From assembly GCF_963675165.1 (NCBI RefSeq), contig NC_087392.1:5021942-5085941 (forward strand): a DNA stretch of 64,000 nucleotides, written 5' to 3'. Positions 20,421 through 33,678 of the stretch are shown here, piece after piece. The first letter of the stretch is position 1. Every line of letters begins with the position of its first letter. The position numbers were made by a program, and so were the translations under genes. This DNA is from Halichondria panicea (lineage: Eukaryota; Porifera; Demospongiae; Suberitida; Halichondriidae). The notes under the pieces are model-generated. The model saw only the letters and a list, made by a program, of their open reading frames with translations, did no database searches and was not told the origin of the DNA.

Positions 20421-23400
20421 GTTGGTCCCCATGCACCAACTGCTACTAATGTGTGCCATGCGTCCAGAGAGGTCCACTCAACTCATCACTTCCTTCATAG
20501 CCACCGTCCTGGGCTCTGGTCTCAAACAAAGACAGCTCAACTTTGACACCCCGCCTGATCTGAGTCGACTAACCAAGGGCCTAGGGGCTGATACCCTCCC
20601 TCTGCTACTGTACAGGGAGGAGCCTCAACTGCTGGTGAATAAGCTGGAGAAAGTTGCTCGCAAGCACAAGGTATATATATAGTCATGTGTGTATGTATTG
20701 TTGTAAACTTTCAGTATGTTTGTGTGTATATATACTTCAAAGTGAGTAAGTATGTTTACCTTGTAACAACACCAGCCATTATCGTCAGCATAATAACAAC
20801 TGTCCACACTAGTACAGTACGTGTATACACACAGTACATGCACTTTACATTGCCCTCTCTATTCCCATGCAGGTAACCATGAGTGTATGCCACCTCCATG
20901 GCTCTATTGGGGACTTTGATTCTGCCCTATTGGCCATGCAACAAGCTAGCTCCACTGGACAATGGCTGCTCCTACACCATGCTCAGTCGTGCCCCAAACT
21001 AATGGTACAGCTACCCTCTATATTACACAACCTCCCCTCAAGGCAGGACTGGAAACTGTGGCTCTCTGCACACGAAGATTCGACCACTATCCCAATGACG
21101 TTACTGAAATCAGTATGTAGGGTGGTACTAGAGTCACCTCTGTCTGTACGAGCTTCTGTTCTGCATAGTTTGAGCAGTACTGCTGGGGAATTGATCACGT
21201 CAAGTTCCAGACAAGAGTGGTTACCATTAATGCACAATGTAGCTTTACTGCACGCCACTGTGAGACTCAGACAAGAGGCCTATCAGTTTGCATGGACTGA
21301 AGACTACCACTGGAACCACTCACACTTAATGGTATGGTTGATGCTATACGCAATCATGAATTGAAAAATGTTTTAGTCTCCATGCATGGATACATCTGTA
21401 CATGTATATACAATACTGTGTATATGTGTTCCATGCAGTATCCCTACCCCTAACATTAAGATGTATAGACGCACTGTCCACATACACATGCAAAAATTGA
21501 ACTGCTTCTCCCCTCTTTAGGATACTCTGAGGTTCCTGGCTAAAGAGTTCCAATATACGGAGATCACAGCCCCTGGTCTGAGCGGGGTGAAGTCCATCTC
21601 ATGGAGCGGTCTAAGACACATGATTTTAGAGGTGGGTGGGTGTAAATATTGTATGATGGAGGAAATATTTTTCACTTTCAACTTTCAGCAATTAAACCCA
21701 TCTGAATGGGCTCCCCCTCTTCGTTTAATCAAAGCCATAACTTGAATTCCGTGCATGCAACGAATTTATGATGTTCTAAAAGCTTAAAAGAGGCCTTTCA
21801 AGTGGTGTCATCAATGTTCATATTTGAAGTATTTACCAATTAATTTTGATACCATGGATTATAATTGTCCAAGGCCAAAAAAATTAATACCCCAACGAAA
21901 TGTTGGATTTAAACGTATTTGAAAGGTATATAACTTAAATTAAGTAGGTGCATGGGTGCACTATTGCATGAGAGAGGAAAAATCTTGTTTTGTAGATATA
22001 AATATTGCCCTCAACCCTGCCAAAATGCAATACACAGGTGTTCTATGGTTCTGTCATCACTGACCCAGTCGACATGTCAACCTTTGCTGCCTTGACTGAT
22101 CACTGGATCCACCCTGGTAGCTCACGACGTGAGGCTGGCCGCTATCATATCTCCTCTCAGTTCTTTGTGCCAGACACTCGGCTGTCTGTACTGCTACAGT
22201 TGGTGGAGACTGCCACTCCTCCTCTGGCATTCACTGCCGAGCTCTGTGGCTTCCATTACACACCTCTGGTAAGATGTGAGGTGTTTTAGCAGTTAACTTT
22301 GAGCGCCTGTAACTCAAGTATTATTAAAGTTTTATTCCGTAGTTCTTAAAGAGCTGTTCTACATGCGTACATTTTTATTCAATTTTGAAGAACCAAACAA
22401 CATCATTTTCCCTAATGGGAGGCTTATCTTGAGTTTCGCCCAATTTTAAACAATAGTTCTCTGCATAGATAGTTATCTATCTGCTTCTCCACTATATAGA
22501 TCCAGCTGGGATGGCGTTCATATCTCCTCCCCACACTGTCACAACTCACGAGGCTTATCCTCAACCACAGCAAGCCACTATCTCTGCTCAGTCCTCCCCA
22601 GACACTCGGTCGCAACCTCTCCATTACCAGCACCTCTATGAACAGTGCGACCCTCACAACACAATCCAGTACTCAGTATCAGAGTCGGAACAACTACGGA
22701 GTTCTGATCGAGAAGCTGCCATCTTTCATTCAAGTTCCATCTCAGATAGCGGAGATGGCTCTCACACTGATATCCAGGTCCGCTCTACGGCAGTTTGTAT
22801 TCTGTCCTCTTTTACTGAAAGAGCTGTGTCTGCAAAACACTGTGGAGAGGTTATTGGAGGGGATTCCCCAGCCTTGGAGGAAGGTGTGTCCCTGTGTTCA
22901 TTGTTTTAAAGCGTAATTTAGTGTCGTCATAAAATTTAATACGAACTTGTTCAATGCTCTAATTTCGTTATAATTATTGCAGGAGGTGCTTTCAGAGCGG
23001 CTCAAAAAACACGGTGAAAACACACCATTAGGTCTGTTCCTGAAGATTGAGGCCACTCAAATGACAGAGTGTCTAACGACCATTCTTGCTGGCTTACAGG
23101 TAATTATAGCTGTGGACATCCTCATAATAATAAACTAATGTACATGCATGTAAACTTTACTAATAAGTCATGAATATATTGATGATTTTACTTTCAACTT
23201 TCTTTCGTGCAGGATTTGCAGCAAGTCCTGTCCCCCTCGTCCAGAGGAGACAGGCTGACAACGAGTTCCCCTTGTCTGGTTGACACTGCCCTGTCCCTGT
23301 TGACACTCTCTGTACCTTCGGCATGGTTGACTGCTGTAGGCCCCTCCTCTCCCCCCGCTCATTGGCCCCTCAAGGAGTGGGTCCAAGATCTGGGCACACG

Positions 23401-24504
23401 ATACGCGTTTATGGATCGATTCCTGATTGGAGGCCTGGCTAAGACACCCACGTACTGGCTGGGCGCTTTCTTTAACCCTCAGGCATTGTTGAGCATCATT
23501 CAACAGGTGCGTGCTATAGCTATACGTATACATGTAGATTCCATGCATGCATGTATGTACATTCTGATGTAAGATAAACTACCATCATGTGAGATAAGTA
23601 AATATAAGACTAGTTCCTATAATGCTTTTCTTAGGAAAAATAAACTATGCAAACAACGCAACATTTATTCATCACATGCTTCGATGCATTGATGAATTGA
23701 TATCCCAGATTATAGCTGTGGATAATGCCGTGACATGATTTTATGTTGTGTTGTTGTGTGCATATGTGTGTCACAATTTCCCACTGTTGTTATTTAGAAT
23801 GTACTGCGGTCTGTGTGTGTTAAGGGAGGTGCTCTGGAGCAGGTCACATTCCGAGCAGAGCTGACAAGCAGAGACAAGGATCATGTGAGTATATAGAACA
23901 CTTCAACGGAACACATAATTATCTTAAATTGCCCTTGCATATAATTATTATTTGGCTTATAATTAGTAAAGCTTTTCACCTTATTAGCTGGAATTCTACA
24001 CTAATTGAATTGACTTGCAGTGTAACAGTGCATGTAGACTAGTGTACAGAGCCTATATGGTGTGCATGGTCCCAGTAGTGGACAATATGTTTTCTCAACA
24101 TTTCAAGTGAGGGAAAGAGGTTACACTTTGATTGTCTCTCCATGCAGATACGTGATCCTCCCCCGGAGGGTGAACTATTTGTGTATGGTGTTCACCTGTG
24201 GGGGTGTGGTTACGAGAAGATGGCCAGTCTGGACCTACAAGACACTCCGCCCAAAGGCCACCCCCCTACCCCCCTACCTGTGCTACACGTGTTCCTGACC
24301 ACCAAGACCCAGCCGCCACAGCCAGAGCAGCAAGTCAACACACTGGCTATTGAGAACAAAGGCCCCAAGACCTACCACTGTCCGTGCTTTGTTAGTCATG
24401 CGGCTAGAACTGACACTGTGTTTGCTCTGACTGTCAATAGCAGTGATGTCACGCCATTCAAATGGACCACTAGGAATTTAGCTTGTACACTGAGACCATT
24501 TTAG
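20421..24504 (+). CDS. Divergent dynein heavy chain, C-terminal motor region (DNHD1-like), 5' end missing
   Basis: Nine exons join in frame: 20,421-20,670; 20,873-21,331; 21,521-21,631; 22,038-22,268; 22,500-22,883; 22,983-23,099; 23,213-23,506; 23,798-23,884; 24,148-24,504 (about 762 residues). They follow the dynein AAA5/AAA6-to-C-terminus order: QLLLMCAMRPER, GQWLLLHHAQSCPKLM (the usual LQNCHL site, changed), WKLWLSAHED, SWSGLRHMILEVFYGSVITD, WLGAFFNPQALL, then FVYGVHLWGCGYEKM, YHCPCF and the C-terminal barrel. The usual LSPGADP segment reads LLYREEP, so the copy is divergent, as in DNHD1. The first exon needs one base from an earlier exon, yet no upstream motor exons are visible; an internal ATG at 20,431 could start a short product. 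Confidence 0.8.
21690..21930. repeat. Intronic dispersed repeat with a GCCATAACTTGAATTCCGTG core
   Basis: It lies in the dynein intron between exons 3 and 4. Related sequence, with the same order of gccataactt, aggcctttcaa, tggtgtcatca, ccaaggccaaaa and gaaaggta motifs, occurs at 54,020-54,290 and 62,755-63,060, with fragments at 27,790-27,850 and 29,110-29,220. No terminal repeats were found. Confidence 0.55.
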
Positions 24505-24560
24505 TGTGTGCATTAGTCATAGTTTAGTTAGTTTTATTATTTTCCATGTTGCACATTAGC

Positions 24561-24566
24561 AATAAA
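24561..24566 (+). terminator. Poly(A) signal AATAAA of the dynein-like gene
   Basis: AATAAA lies 57 bases after the TAG at 24,502-24,504. The SEC63 start follows at 24,732, so the two genes are only about 230 bases apart. Confidence 0.5.
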
Positions 24567-24731
24567 TGTACATGTTCGAATAAAGCCGCGGATTAATTAT
24601 GAGCTCAATAAAAAGCCGTGACCAGTATGTATTTCGAGTAAAAGCCGCGACCAATTTTCTTCTCCATGCTGGTGCTGTTTATTTAGAATACCTAATCCTC
24701 AAGCTTGACCGGCCAAAGAAAAATATCTACA

Positions 24732-27315
24732 ATGGCCAGAGCTAAGCTGGAGTATGATGACAGTGGATCAACCTTCTTCTATTTCTTGATATCATTCTAT
24801 CTGTTGATACTTCTGCCTCTAACATACTACCTATGGCCGAAGAAGAAAACAGGTCTCCATTCCATTCCACACATGTTGGAACCCATCAATGCACATGCAT
24901 GCACAATCATTATGTACAGTGATTGTCAAGCATTACGCACCGTCTGTTATAGTTGATTTTTATGTAAACTGGTGTTCTCTTTGGAAGGAAAATTAGACCA
25001 CATACACTCTATGTATACCGTATAGCGTGTAATTTTCGTGGTTGGAGGTCTGACCACGAATATTTTACCCACGAATGAAGCGACCTTGCCTACCTTTACC
25101 TGCAGTGCAAGCTCCAACCACGAAAATATTACCCACGAAATGTCTCAATATTGCTGAACCACGAATATTTTGTCCCCCGAAAATTACCCGCTATACGGTA
25201 TTCATTATAGCATATAAATTTATAAATTTTATTTGCCCCGCAAAAACATCTATTTTTCTGGTACTATAATTGTACGGTACATCATTATTGTACCCCCCCC
25301 CCCCTACAGAGAAGCCCCCTGACTACCTGGTGTGTCAGTGTGGGCCTTGTGTGAGTAAGAAGGCTCTCCTGGACCGGGAGAAACCAAGCAACACGTACAA
25401 GAACATTGCCAAGTGAGATCACATGATCGTCATATAATTATAGTATCATATTGATCAGTGAAAATAGCGTTCCTATTATTATATTGGGACATTGTTAAGC
25501 CTTGTGGAGCAAATGGCCTTGTCTTGTCCCCAGGCCGATTTTCTTTAAAACGGAACATAGTGTTCAAATTAGCCGTCTGTATACTATAGCAAGTTTTGGC
25601 TAATAGTTAGAATTTGTGTTTTGTGTTGTACCAGATGCCACTCCCCCTCCCTCCAGGGTTGCTCTACTGGTGGTGTTGTGGGCTCTCCTAGTGTTCATGG
25701 TGTACAAGGTGGCCACTGCTGATCACGAGTATCAAGAGTACGACCCCTTCGAGATACTGCAGCTAGACCCAGTGAGCCACACCCACTGCGATATAATTAT
25801 GTACTCCAGTTTCAGTTGCAATTTTTCTGCAACAGATGTAACAATATTTTGTCAGTTGTATCCATTTAAAGGGAGCGACTAGAGAAATTGGTGATTAATG
25901 TAATTTTGACACTGATTTTCAAGGTTTACCATGTAGCAGACTAGCAGTTCCAACTTGGTAGAATATACATGCAAAACAAGCAGTATTGAATGAATGCCCT
26001 CCCAACCGCTCCCTGTATTGACTAAATGCCCCCACCAACCCTGCAGAGTGCGACCATGAGTGAGATCAAGAAGCAGTACCGCAGACTGAGTAAAGTGTAT
26101 CACCCGGATAAGCAGGGCGGGAACCAGGAGATGTTCATGAAGATAGCCAAGGCCTACGAGGCGCTCACAGACGATGTTTCAAGAGAAAACTGGGAGAAAT
26201 ATGGAAATCCTGATGGTCCACAAGCGGCTACGTTTGGTATAGCCCTGCCATCGTGGATTGTGGAGAAGGACAACTCCATCTGGGTGTTGGTGCTGTACAT
26301 GGCTGTATTTGCTATTGTACTACCTGTTATAGTGGTAGGTGATGGTTACTCTGGCTAGTTGCTCTGTCTCCATACCTCTCTCTGTGTGTGTGTAGGGTGT
26401 CTGGTGGTACCGCTCCATCAAGTATGGCTCTACCAATGTACTGCTGCAAACTTCTCAAATATACCTCTATTTTATGGCAAGGAGCAAATCAATCACTCCA
26501 AAAAGTATGCTATAAAATACAGTGTCTTAGAAAAGATCATAATTATTATACTTATACTTAAACAGTACGCCATTACTTGCTAAAAATTGCTTATATAATG
26601 ATTGCTTAATGATGTTGATTTTTCATCTGGTCACGTGACGTGTTACGACGTGTCGTGTTTTGTATTGTTGCAGGAGTTGTGATGATTCTGACAGCAGCTT
26701 TTGAGTTCAACTCTGACCAGTCTCCATTAGTCAAGAAGCGCCCCTCTGATGACATGGAGCTCAGTGAGGTACTGTACCCTGTGAAGTACTAGCCCCAATA
26801 TTGCTCTGTGTCGTACCTTATATAACATTGCTAGTGCTAGAGGAGCTTTTTGTATGATGATTATATTCAACGTATCTATAAATTCATTTTAAAGATATTG
26901 TTTTCATTATAGACTAACATGTATCTTATACTCTCCCTCCTCCAGATAATTCAGTCAAAGGCCCTGCCCCATATCGACATAAAGACAAAGGAGAATCCAT
27001 TTGGTGCCCCATATGCTGCCAAGGCTCGTATCCTGGTCCACGCCCACCTCGAGAGAATGGAGAGGTTCCGACTGAGACCAGACACGCTGGCAATAGGTAA
27101 GGGGGCGGGGCACTTGTAGTGTCATAGGGGAAAGTCCCTACATTACACCCCACCTTAAATTGTATGCTTACCCATGGGCCTCGCACACTGTTTACAGAGT
27201 ACTAACCAAGGAAATTTCTGTATAAAATGTTGATTTCTGAGATTGCATCTGGTGCACTACTTTAACTACTGTTATCTGTACAGTACAGACTGCTAACCCC
27301 CCACCTACCCCCCCC

Positions 27316-27373
<58 letters not shown>

Positions 27374-30300
27374 ATCAGCAGGCTATTCTGAAGTTGTGCC
27401 CTCAACTCATACAAGAGATGATCTCAGCTCTCATCCAGTACTGGGTCTACTGCAAGCAGAAGCAGAGTGAGTAGCTAGCTTGTGTTAGGATGGCTTTGTT
27501 GTTTCCCTCCAATGGAGAGAGCTGCTCTCATACTATGAGTATCTATGAGTATACATTCTCTAGGCTACTACTTTTTACAGGGTTGGTATTGCCTGACAGA
27601 TTAATATTAGTGTAGAGTATGCACTGGTCTAAACAGTGCAAAGATGCTCTTACTCTATGAGCATACATTCTCAAGGCAGGCTGAATAATATAGTGGTCTT
27701 TTTGTTTTTAGGTATTGCCTGATCAAGCAAATATTTAATCCTTGTACATGTATTGTAGAGCTAAATTGAATAATGGTTTGGGGACACTTTCAGCTGCCAT
27801 AACCTTCCGACACTTTCAGCTGCCATAACCTTCCGAATTCCGTGTATTCATATGCAGAAACAGAGCTTGTCTAAACAGTACAGTATAACCTAACCCTTGC
27901 CCTACCCCCAGCCCAACCCCCACCCTCTGTGGACGTGTTTGAATGCATCATGAGTGTGAGTCAGATGATGGTCCAGGGCATGTGGGCTAAAGGGTCCTCT
28001 CCGATACTGCAACTACCGCACATATCACACAACCAACTCAAGCACTTCAGGACCAAGAAGGTACCACTGGCCCTGCCATAACTTGATCTAATTTATGATT
28101 TTCTGAAAGTTAAATTTTTCGGGGCTCTAATTTGTCATTTTTAGGCCTTGGACCATGTGCTATAATTATTATTAGTGCTGATCACATGATCTCCAGCCAA
28201 TCAGCTTATCTGAAAGCAGTCAGGTGACCATGGATTAAATAACTTAATCCACACTAAGTGTGCTTTAAGTTGGTTAAGTGTGCTTTAAGTTGGTTTGTTA
28301 ATGCACACTTTTTATCAAACAACCATAATACAAGCAGATTGAATCTGAATGTCATCATAATTATAATAATAATACAAGCATAATACAAGCATAATACAAG
28401 CAGATTGAATATGTACACAAGCAAAGCTGAAAAGTATTAGAAAGTTGAATGTTATTGTTTCGACTTGTTTCATGTGTACCAAATTGCTGACTTGATCATA
28501 GCATTGTTTTTTCGTCTGAAGAAATAGGCTCAGCTTGCTTCGAAGATGTACATACCTGTACCTAAGCCAGATCCATATAATCGTTTCATCAAAGGTGCTT
28601 CGAATATCATAGCTTTCCAAAAGAGCAAACCAGATACTCATTGCCATATAGTTTGCGCACAAAATTTCCCATCCAGTAAGCCAGATCAGCTGGAGGCATA
28701 TCCAGTAGTGGGATCGGGACTGTTGGTCAGCAGGAGAAATAAGTCGAGAACATGCCCAGTCAGTCCAGATAGCTTTAGATCGTATCTCCTTCTCCTCTGC
28801 ATCAGTTACTGGATCTACAAACCTACTAAAACTTGCTATTACGTCTAGCTAGCTAGCTAGCTACCAGCAACTGATTTAAAATGTAGCTAGATCTAGCTGC
28901 CACGAGGCTAGAGCTCACGTGACAGCACTAAATCCTTTAGAACATACCTAGCCAAGTCACGTGTTTTAATGCTGGTGCACTCGGATGGCCTCTCGGTTAC
29001 GTAATGCACTCGGCTGTGCCTCGAGCACCACGTTAACCTCGAGGCCATCCTCGGCACGCAGATTAAAACACTTAATCTTGGCTAGGTGTGTTTTAAATAA
29101 TACTTAGGGGATTATAGTTGAACATCTTTCAACAGCCATAACTTTTAGTATTGTGATCCATTAGGAAGAGACATGTGTTCATCATTTATCATTTTCGGCC
29201 TTATGTCGTGTATACTATAAATGGACCATTATCCATTGTCCCATTTCCCTTCTTTTCATAATTATAAGTTGCTTGCTATACACTGTACATGTACCTTCCC
29301 CCTTCCCTCCCCTCCAGCGTAACATAACGTCACTGGATGAGTTTGTAGCCATGAAGGACACTGAGAGGCGACTGCTAGTGAGGGCTCTCTCTGATGAGGA
29401 GTACTACAATGTCATGGCCGTGTGCTCCATGTTTCCACATGTAGAGCTGATCACGGACATGCATGGTGGGTGGGGGAAGTCCCTTCTTATGTAGGGGAGC
29501 GGGGCGAAAGTAGGAGAATACCTTCTTGTAGTTGGGGGATTCCCCTTGTTGAACTGCCATAGGGGTGCCCCCCTAGACTTGTGTACGTACATGTACTATA
29601 CTATGTTGTGTGTGTAATTATTGCCTACTGTACAAGTGGTCATCATACATGTACTTCAAAATGTAAGATGACGTTTATTCTCCTATTACAGTGGTTGATG
29701 ACTTCACTAGTAAGAAGATCACGGCTGGTTCCCTAGTCACCGTCTCTGTTACCATGACGAGGGTGGACCTATTTAAACACCATAACATAGACATGGAGAA
29801 ATTGACTTCCTCTAGTGATCACGACACACCCCCACTACCCCTCGATGGGGCAGAGATGGTAAGTCATAATTCTGGTACATACCGTATACTACAATATTGA
29901 CATTGGCGATTTTTGCAAGTATACTGATACTGTTGCAAAGATACCACCGATTCTTGTATGACATCAAGATCCTTGCCAGAAATCAAATATTATTGTCAAA
30001 TTCAAATTTTCTCATTCGCAAAGGGTTTTCACTCACAAAACATTCTACTAGTATACAATCAGGGTTTCATCTAGTGGGGGGTGGGGTGAACCTTCCCCCG
30101 CAAAATGTTGTAGAATGATGACATCATCACATTATAGTACTGTCTCTATGATGTGCAATACGTAACTAGATCTACTGTGATGCACTAGCATATATACTAG
30201 GGGGTGTGGTCAACAAATGTGGGAGTGGCCAAACATTTTGCAGCGTGCAATCAAACCTTCCCCCCCAAACTGTTAATCCTAGAGGAAACCCTGACAAATA

Positions 30301-31605
30301 CTGACCCCCCACATAGGTTCCTGTTGAGACTGTGGGAGGTCCTGAGGAAGACGGAGCAGAGGAAGAAAAGAAAGACAAGTTAACTAAAATTTGGGAGGCT
30401 AACAAGAAAAGAAAGAAGGGCAAACCTGCCAAAAAGAAGACCACAAATCCTAAGAAGGTTAAAAAGAGTAAAGTTGTGATTGTAAACACACCTGAAACAC
30501 CTCCCTCTGGGGACGAGGCTAGCGAAGATGGTGGCCATGGTGATGGTGGCCACGGCAATGGTGATGATATCCAAGGTGATGGTAGTGACCATGGCGATCG
30601 CGATGTTGTTGAAGGCAGTGAGGATGAGGAGGCACCAAAGGACGATGAAGAAGATTGGGACCGTCTCCAGAAGAACATGAAGAAACAGAAAGAGCTTGAC
30701 CAACGAGCAACTGACAGTCACCCAGTACATGGCCCCCACTTCCCAACAGTGAGTCAGTATACTCTCTATAATTGTGGCTTTTGCAGGGTTTAAACTTGTT
30801 CCTTTTTTGTCCATTGTCGATGTGTCTGTAGTAGCTTCTAGTGTCCATGTACCACTGCATAAGTCTGTGTGGGCATGTTCTCCACTGCCTGTGCTTCAGA
30901 CGACACGTTGTTCCCTGTAGGAGAAGCAAGAGTGCTGGTGGCTGTATATAGTGAATCGTAAGAAGAGAGAGTTAGTCTGTCCACCGCAGAGGATTGTAGG
31001 CCTCAAGGAAAAATTCTCAGTAAGATACACCCTCTTCACATAATACCCTAAGGAAAAAGAGTTGTGTCATGATTTGTCTTAACACTCCCCCCCCCCTACA
31101 CACACCCACACACACACCTCTAGACTGACCTTCAATTTGCTGCCCCCGAGAACCCGGGTACATTGCGCTACTCTATCGTCCTCAACTCTGACTGTTATCT
31201 AGACCTCTCCTTCCAACAAGAAATCGAAGTGAGTCTCAATTTCATGATGTGTGTTCTCCTACCAGCACAGCACAAAATAACCTTGATGTTTGATAATGCT
31301 TCTGTACACGTACAAGCATCAGTAAGTTTAGTTCACAAAAATTGCATTGGCAGCATAATATTATAACAAATACAATCGTTACCAGGTATGCATTGTGGTT
31401 TAGGGTATGTGTTTTCTATATACTACAGTGATTGAAATCCCCCCCCCCCCACCCTTTTGTACAGGTGGTGGTTGACGCTGCGGTGGTAGTGAGTGGCACT
31501 GACCAATGGAAGGACTTGGAGGAGGATGAAGAGGAGGAGGGGGTTATCGAGGAGACAGACTCAGAGGGGGGAGCGGTCTCAAGCTCTGAATACGAGGATG
31601 ACTAA
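24732..31605 (+). CDS. SEC63: SEC63, ER translocon J-domain protein (15 exons, complete)
   Basis: Exons: 24,732-24,852; 25,310-25,412; 25,657-25,771; 26,047-26,334; 26,396-26,504; 26,674-26,768; 26,946-27,096; 27,374-27,466; 27,912-28,060; 29,318-29,465; 29,692-29,858; 30,317-30,748; 30,921-31,019; 31,124-31,228; 31,465-31,605. The joined frame is 771 residues, close to human SEC63 (760). It starts MARAKLEYDDSGSTFFYF like its homologues, has membrane segments near residues 14-34, 75-95 and 190-210, a luminal J domain with HPDK in exon 4, Sec63/Brl-type segments in exons 7-11 and 13-14, and an acidic C-terminus ending SSEYEDD. It recruits BiP to the Sec61 channel in the ER membrane. The ATG chosen is the first in frame; the frame upstream lacks an ATG. 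Confidence 0.95.
25016..25200. mobile_element. MITE-like element, family A, in SEC63 intron 1
   Basis: The 185-bp inverted repeat starts taccgtatagcgtgtaattt and ends aaattacccgctatacggta. The interior is rich in ttcgtggtt and ccacgaat. It is one of the best-preserved copies of this family in the window. Confidence 0.75.
27319..27370 (+). repeat. (CA)n tract abutting the SEC63 exon 8 acceptor
   Basis: A CA run of about 52 bases, preceded by a C run, ends directly at the TAG acceptor of exon 8 (27,374). It takes the place of the usual polypyrimidine tract. Confidence 0.9.
28941..29093. mobile_element. Inverted-repeat element in SEC63 intron 9
   Basis: The ends aacatacctagccaag and cttggctaggtgtgtt are inverted repeats with one mismatch. 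The interior is also self-complementary (ggcctctcgg with ctcgaggcc; gtgttttaat with attaaaacac). It should fold into a long hairpin. No coding capacity. Confidence 0.7.
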
Positions 31606-31970
31606 ATTATCACATGTATACATACATACATACATACCAGCTATATAATTATAGATTCAATTGTTCTTTTACTGTTTGTATAATTATTTAATAACAGTCC
31701 ATTTCATGGTGCTAAGTTATAGAAAAGACATGTAGGACTTATAGATAATGAAAGCATCATGGAGGTGCAGTATATAGCTATATCAGTGTAGTTATTATAA
31801 ATACACACAATGACACCGATTATTGTTGTGTTTGAATAGTGATACCGGTGGCATCAAAGGAGAAGATATAGATGCATCTCAGTATTCAAAGAGCATGGCC
31901 CGCAGACTAGAGATCTAGTAATGCTAACATGTATTGTGAATAGCTGTATGGATAATAGATATGCTATTAG

Positions 31971-33541
31971 GTGGGCTCTGTACAGCAGCAAAGAAAGACT
32001 ACAGCTATCCAAGCGATCCAAATTTCAGCAAACAATGCATGGTCGATCTTTTTGACTTCGGTGATATTTTCTTTCGCTAATGTCAGGTACTTTTGATACA
32101 CACACAATCATGTGCTCACGTGCAGTAAAAGCAGACTGATTTTTAATTATGCCTATATGTATATAATTATATCTAGTGCTCTTAATTGATTTTGCCTGTA
32201 AAGGATTATGACCTCCATAGATATACAGAGAGTTGGGTGCATTACTTAGGGCTTCGGGGATTCCATATACTCCCAGGTCAACCGTGGTCAAACTGATGGT
32301 AGAAAGGGGCTGGACATTAACGTGGTGGAGTCTGTCTGGCTGCAAGGAATCACTGGGAGTGGTGTGGTCGTGTCTATCATGGACGATGGTGGGTTGGTAT
32401 AATTAAAGGGATAGTATATTATAGGCTCTCTACCAATCCGGGTCAGAAAAGATGTATGATACCTTAAGGTTATTATTATAGACGGGTAGTAATTTTAGGG
32501 TTTTCAGATTTTTCTCTGTTTTTGGGAGATTTGTAGCAAATTCATTAGCACAATATTTGTCAAAAGATGGTTGAATGGAAAGTTTGGAGTCAGATACAGA
32601 TGAAAAAGGGCTACCTTGCTTAGCATATACTCTCAAAAGTACATTTCATTAGAAAAAATGCGCATGCGTTGCGTGGACTTAATTAGCGTTAATTACAAAT
32701 TCACTAAAATTAGTACCTGTTTAAAATAGTAACATTAAGGTACACCAAACACCAATATACGAGTTGAACCACTTATATATACCATGTAGGCACGCGTGTA
32801 TATCGCGACAAAAAATTGATCCTTGAGCTTGTTAGTGCAATGATAATACCAATCTGCTATATTCGCATGGATACACACAGTACGTCACTGGCATGCAGTG
32901 TGCATAATTATACTGATGTTCCTTTTAGCTTGTTCAGTGTGCCTAAGGCAACTCAGATACAGGTATATATGTATAGTAGGTATTTTGTTGCACATATGTA
33001 GGTTGGGATTGCTAGACAGCAATAATTACATATAATTATACAACTGACTAGACATAATATAAAAATTCCCCATGGCAAGATGTCCAGGCATGCTTCTGTT
33101 TACAATGAGGTGGATAGTGTAATCTCATAACTGTGCCCACGAATGCTGTGACAGTCATGTTTGTGTTCTGTGGTCTCATTATCAGTGATACTAAGTTTTC
33201 CCACAAAGGATTGGAGATAACACACCCTGTCATTTCTCTCAACTATATACATAAGTTTTGTCTGTCAGTGTAGTGTTGTCACAACAACACTACACTGACA
33301 GAGAAATAGGAATATTGCGTAAAATATTGGTTTTTAAGACAATGTACATAATGGCAAGCCATATATAAATCAGATGTTTATTTGGGAGCATGCTGAACGT
33401 CTGCGTATAATTGTTGTAAATACATTTTCAGGATTCCAACGCTAGTTGGGACTTTGCACAACACGATAATACCATGGTAATGAGCCAGACAGACATGGAA
33501 CCAGCTGTGGAGGAGAGATGCATAGCCATGAGCCACCAGCT
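31971..33541 (+). pseudogene. Furin-like convertase remnant, exons 3 to 6
   Basis: Matches to the intact furin genes occur in order: exon 3 (31,971-32,045, with an internal deletion), exon 4 (32,277-32,388, open around the [12 protein letters not shown] active-site segment), exon 5 (33,209-33,245) and exon 6 (33,432-33,541, with part of the [15 protein letters not shown] region deleted and the His motif broken). Exons 1 and 2 are absent. The remnant begins about 370 bases after the SEC63 stop; its last exon survives separately at 36,893-37,085. Confidence 0.8.
33262..33301. repeat. Perfect 18-bp inverted repeat with a 4-base loop
   Basis: The left arm CTGTCAGTGTAGTGTTGT and right arm ACAACACTACACTGACAG are exact complements separated by CACA. 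It lies in the intron after the exon 5 remnant; the intact furin copy at 43,213-43,240 keeps mainly the right arm. Confidence 0.85.
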
Positions 33542-33678
33542 ATTATTTTGTGGTAAACAAAACGATGTGTAACTTACGCATGCATGTGATCACAACATTA
33601 TATATGATATAGCCATGCATGCACTGTTTGTTTTGACTAGATAGATATGCATTGCAACGATATGCAGAATGTTCATGA

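Noticed and set aside
30172-30929. Minus-strand frames of 136 to 168 codons
   Set aside because: They are the complement of SEC63 exon 12, whose acidic, lysine-rich coding sequence leaves few stops on the other strand.
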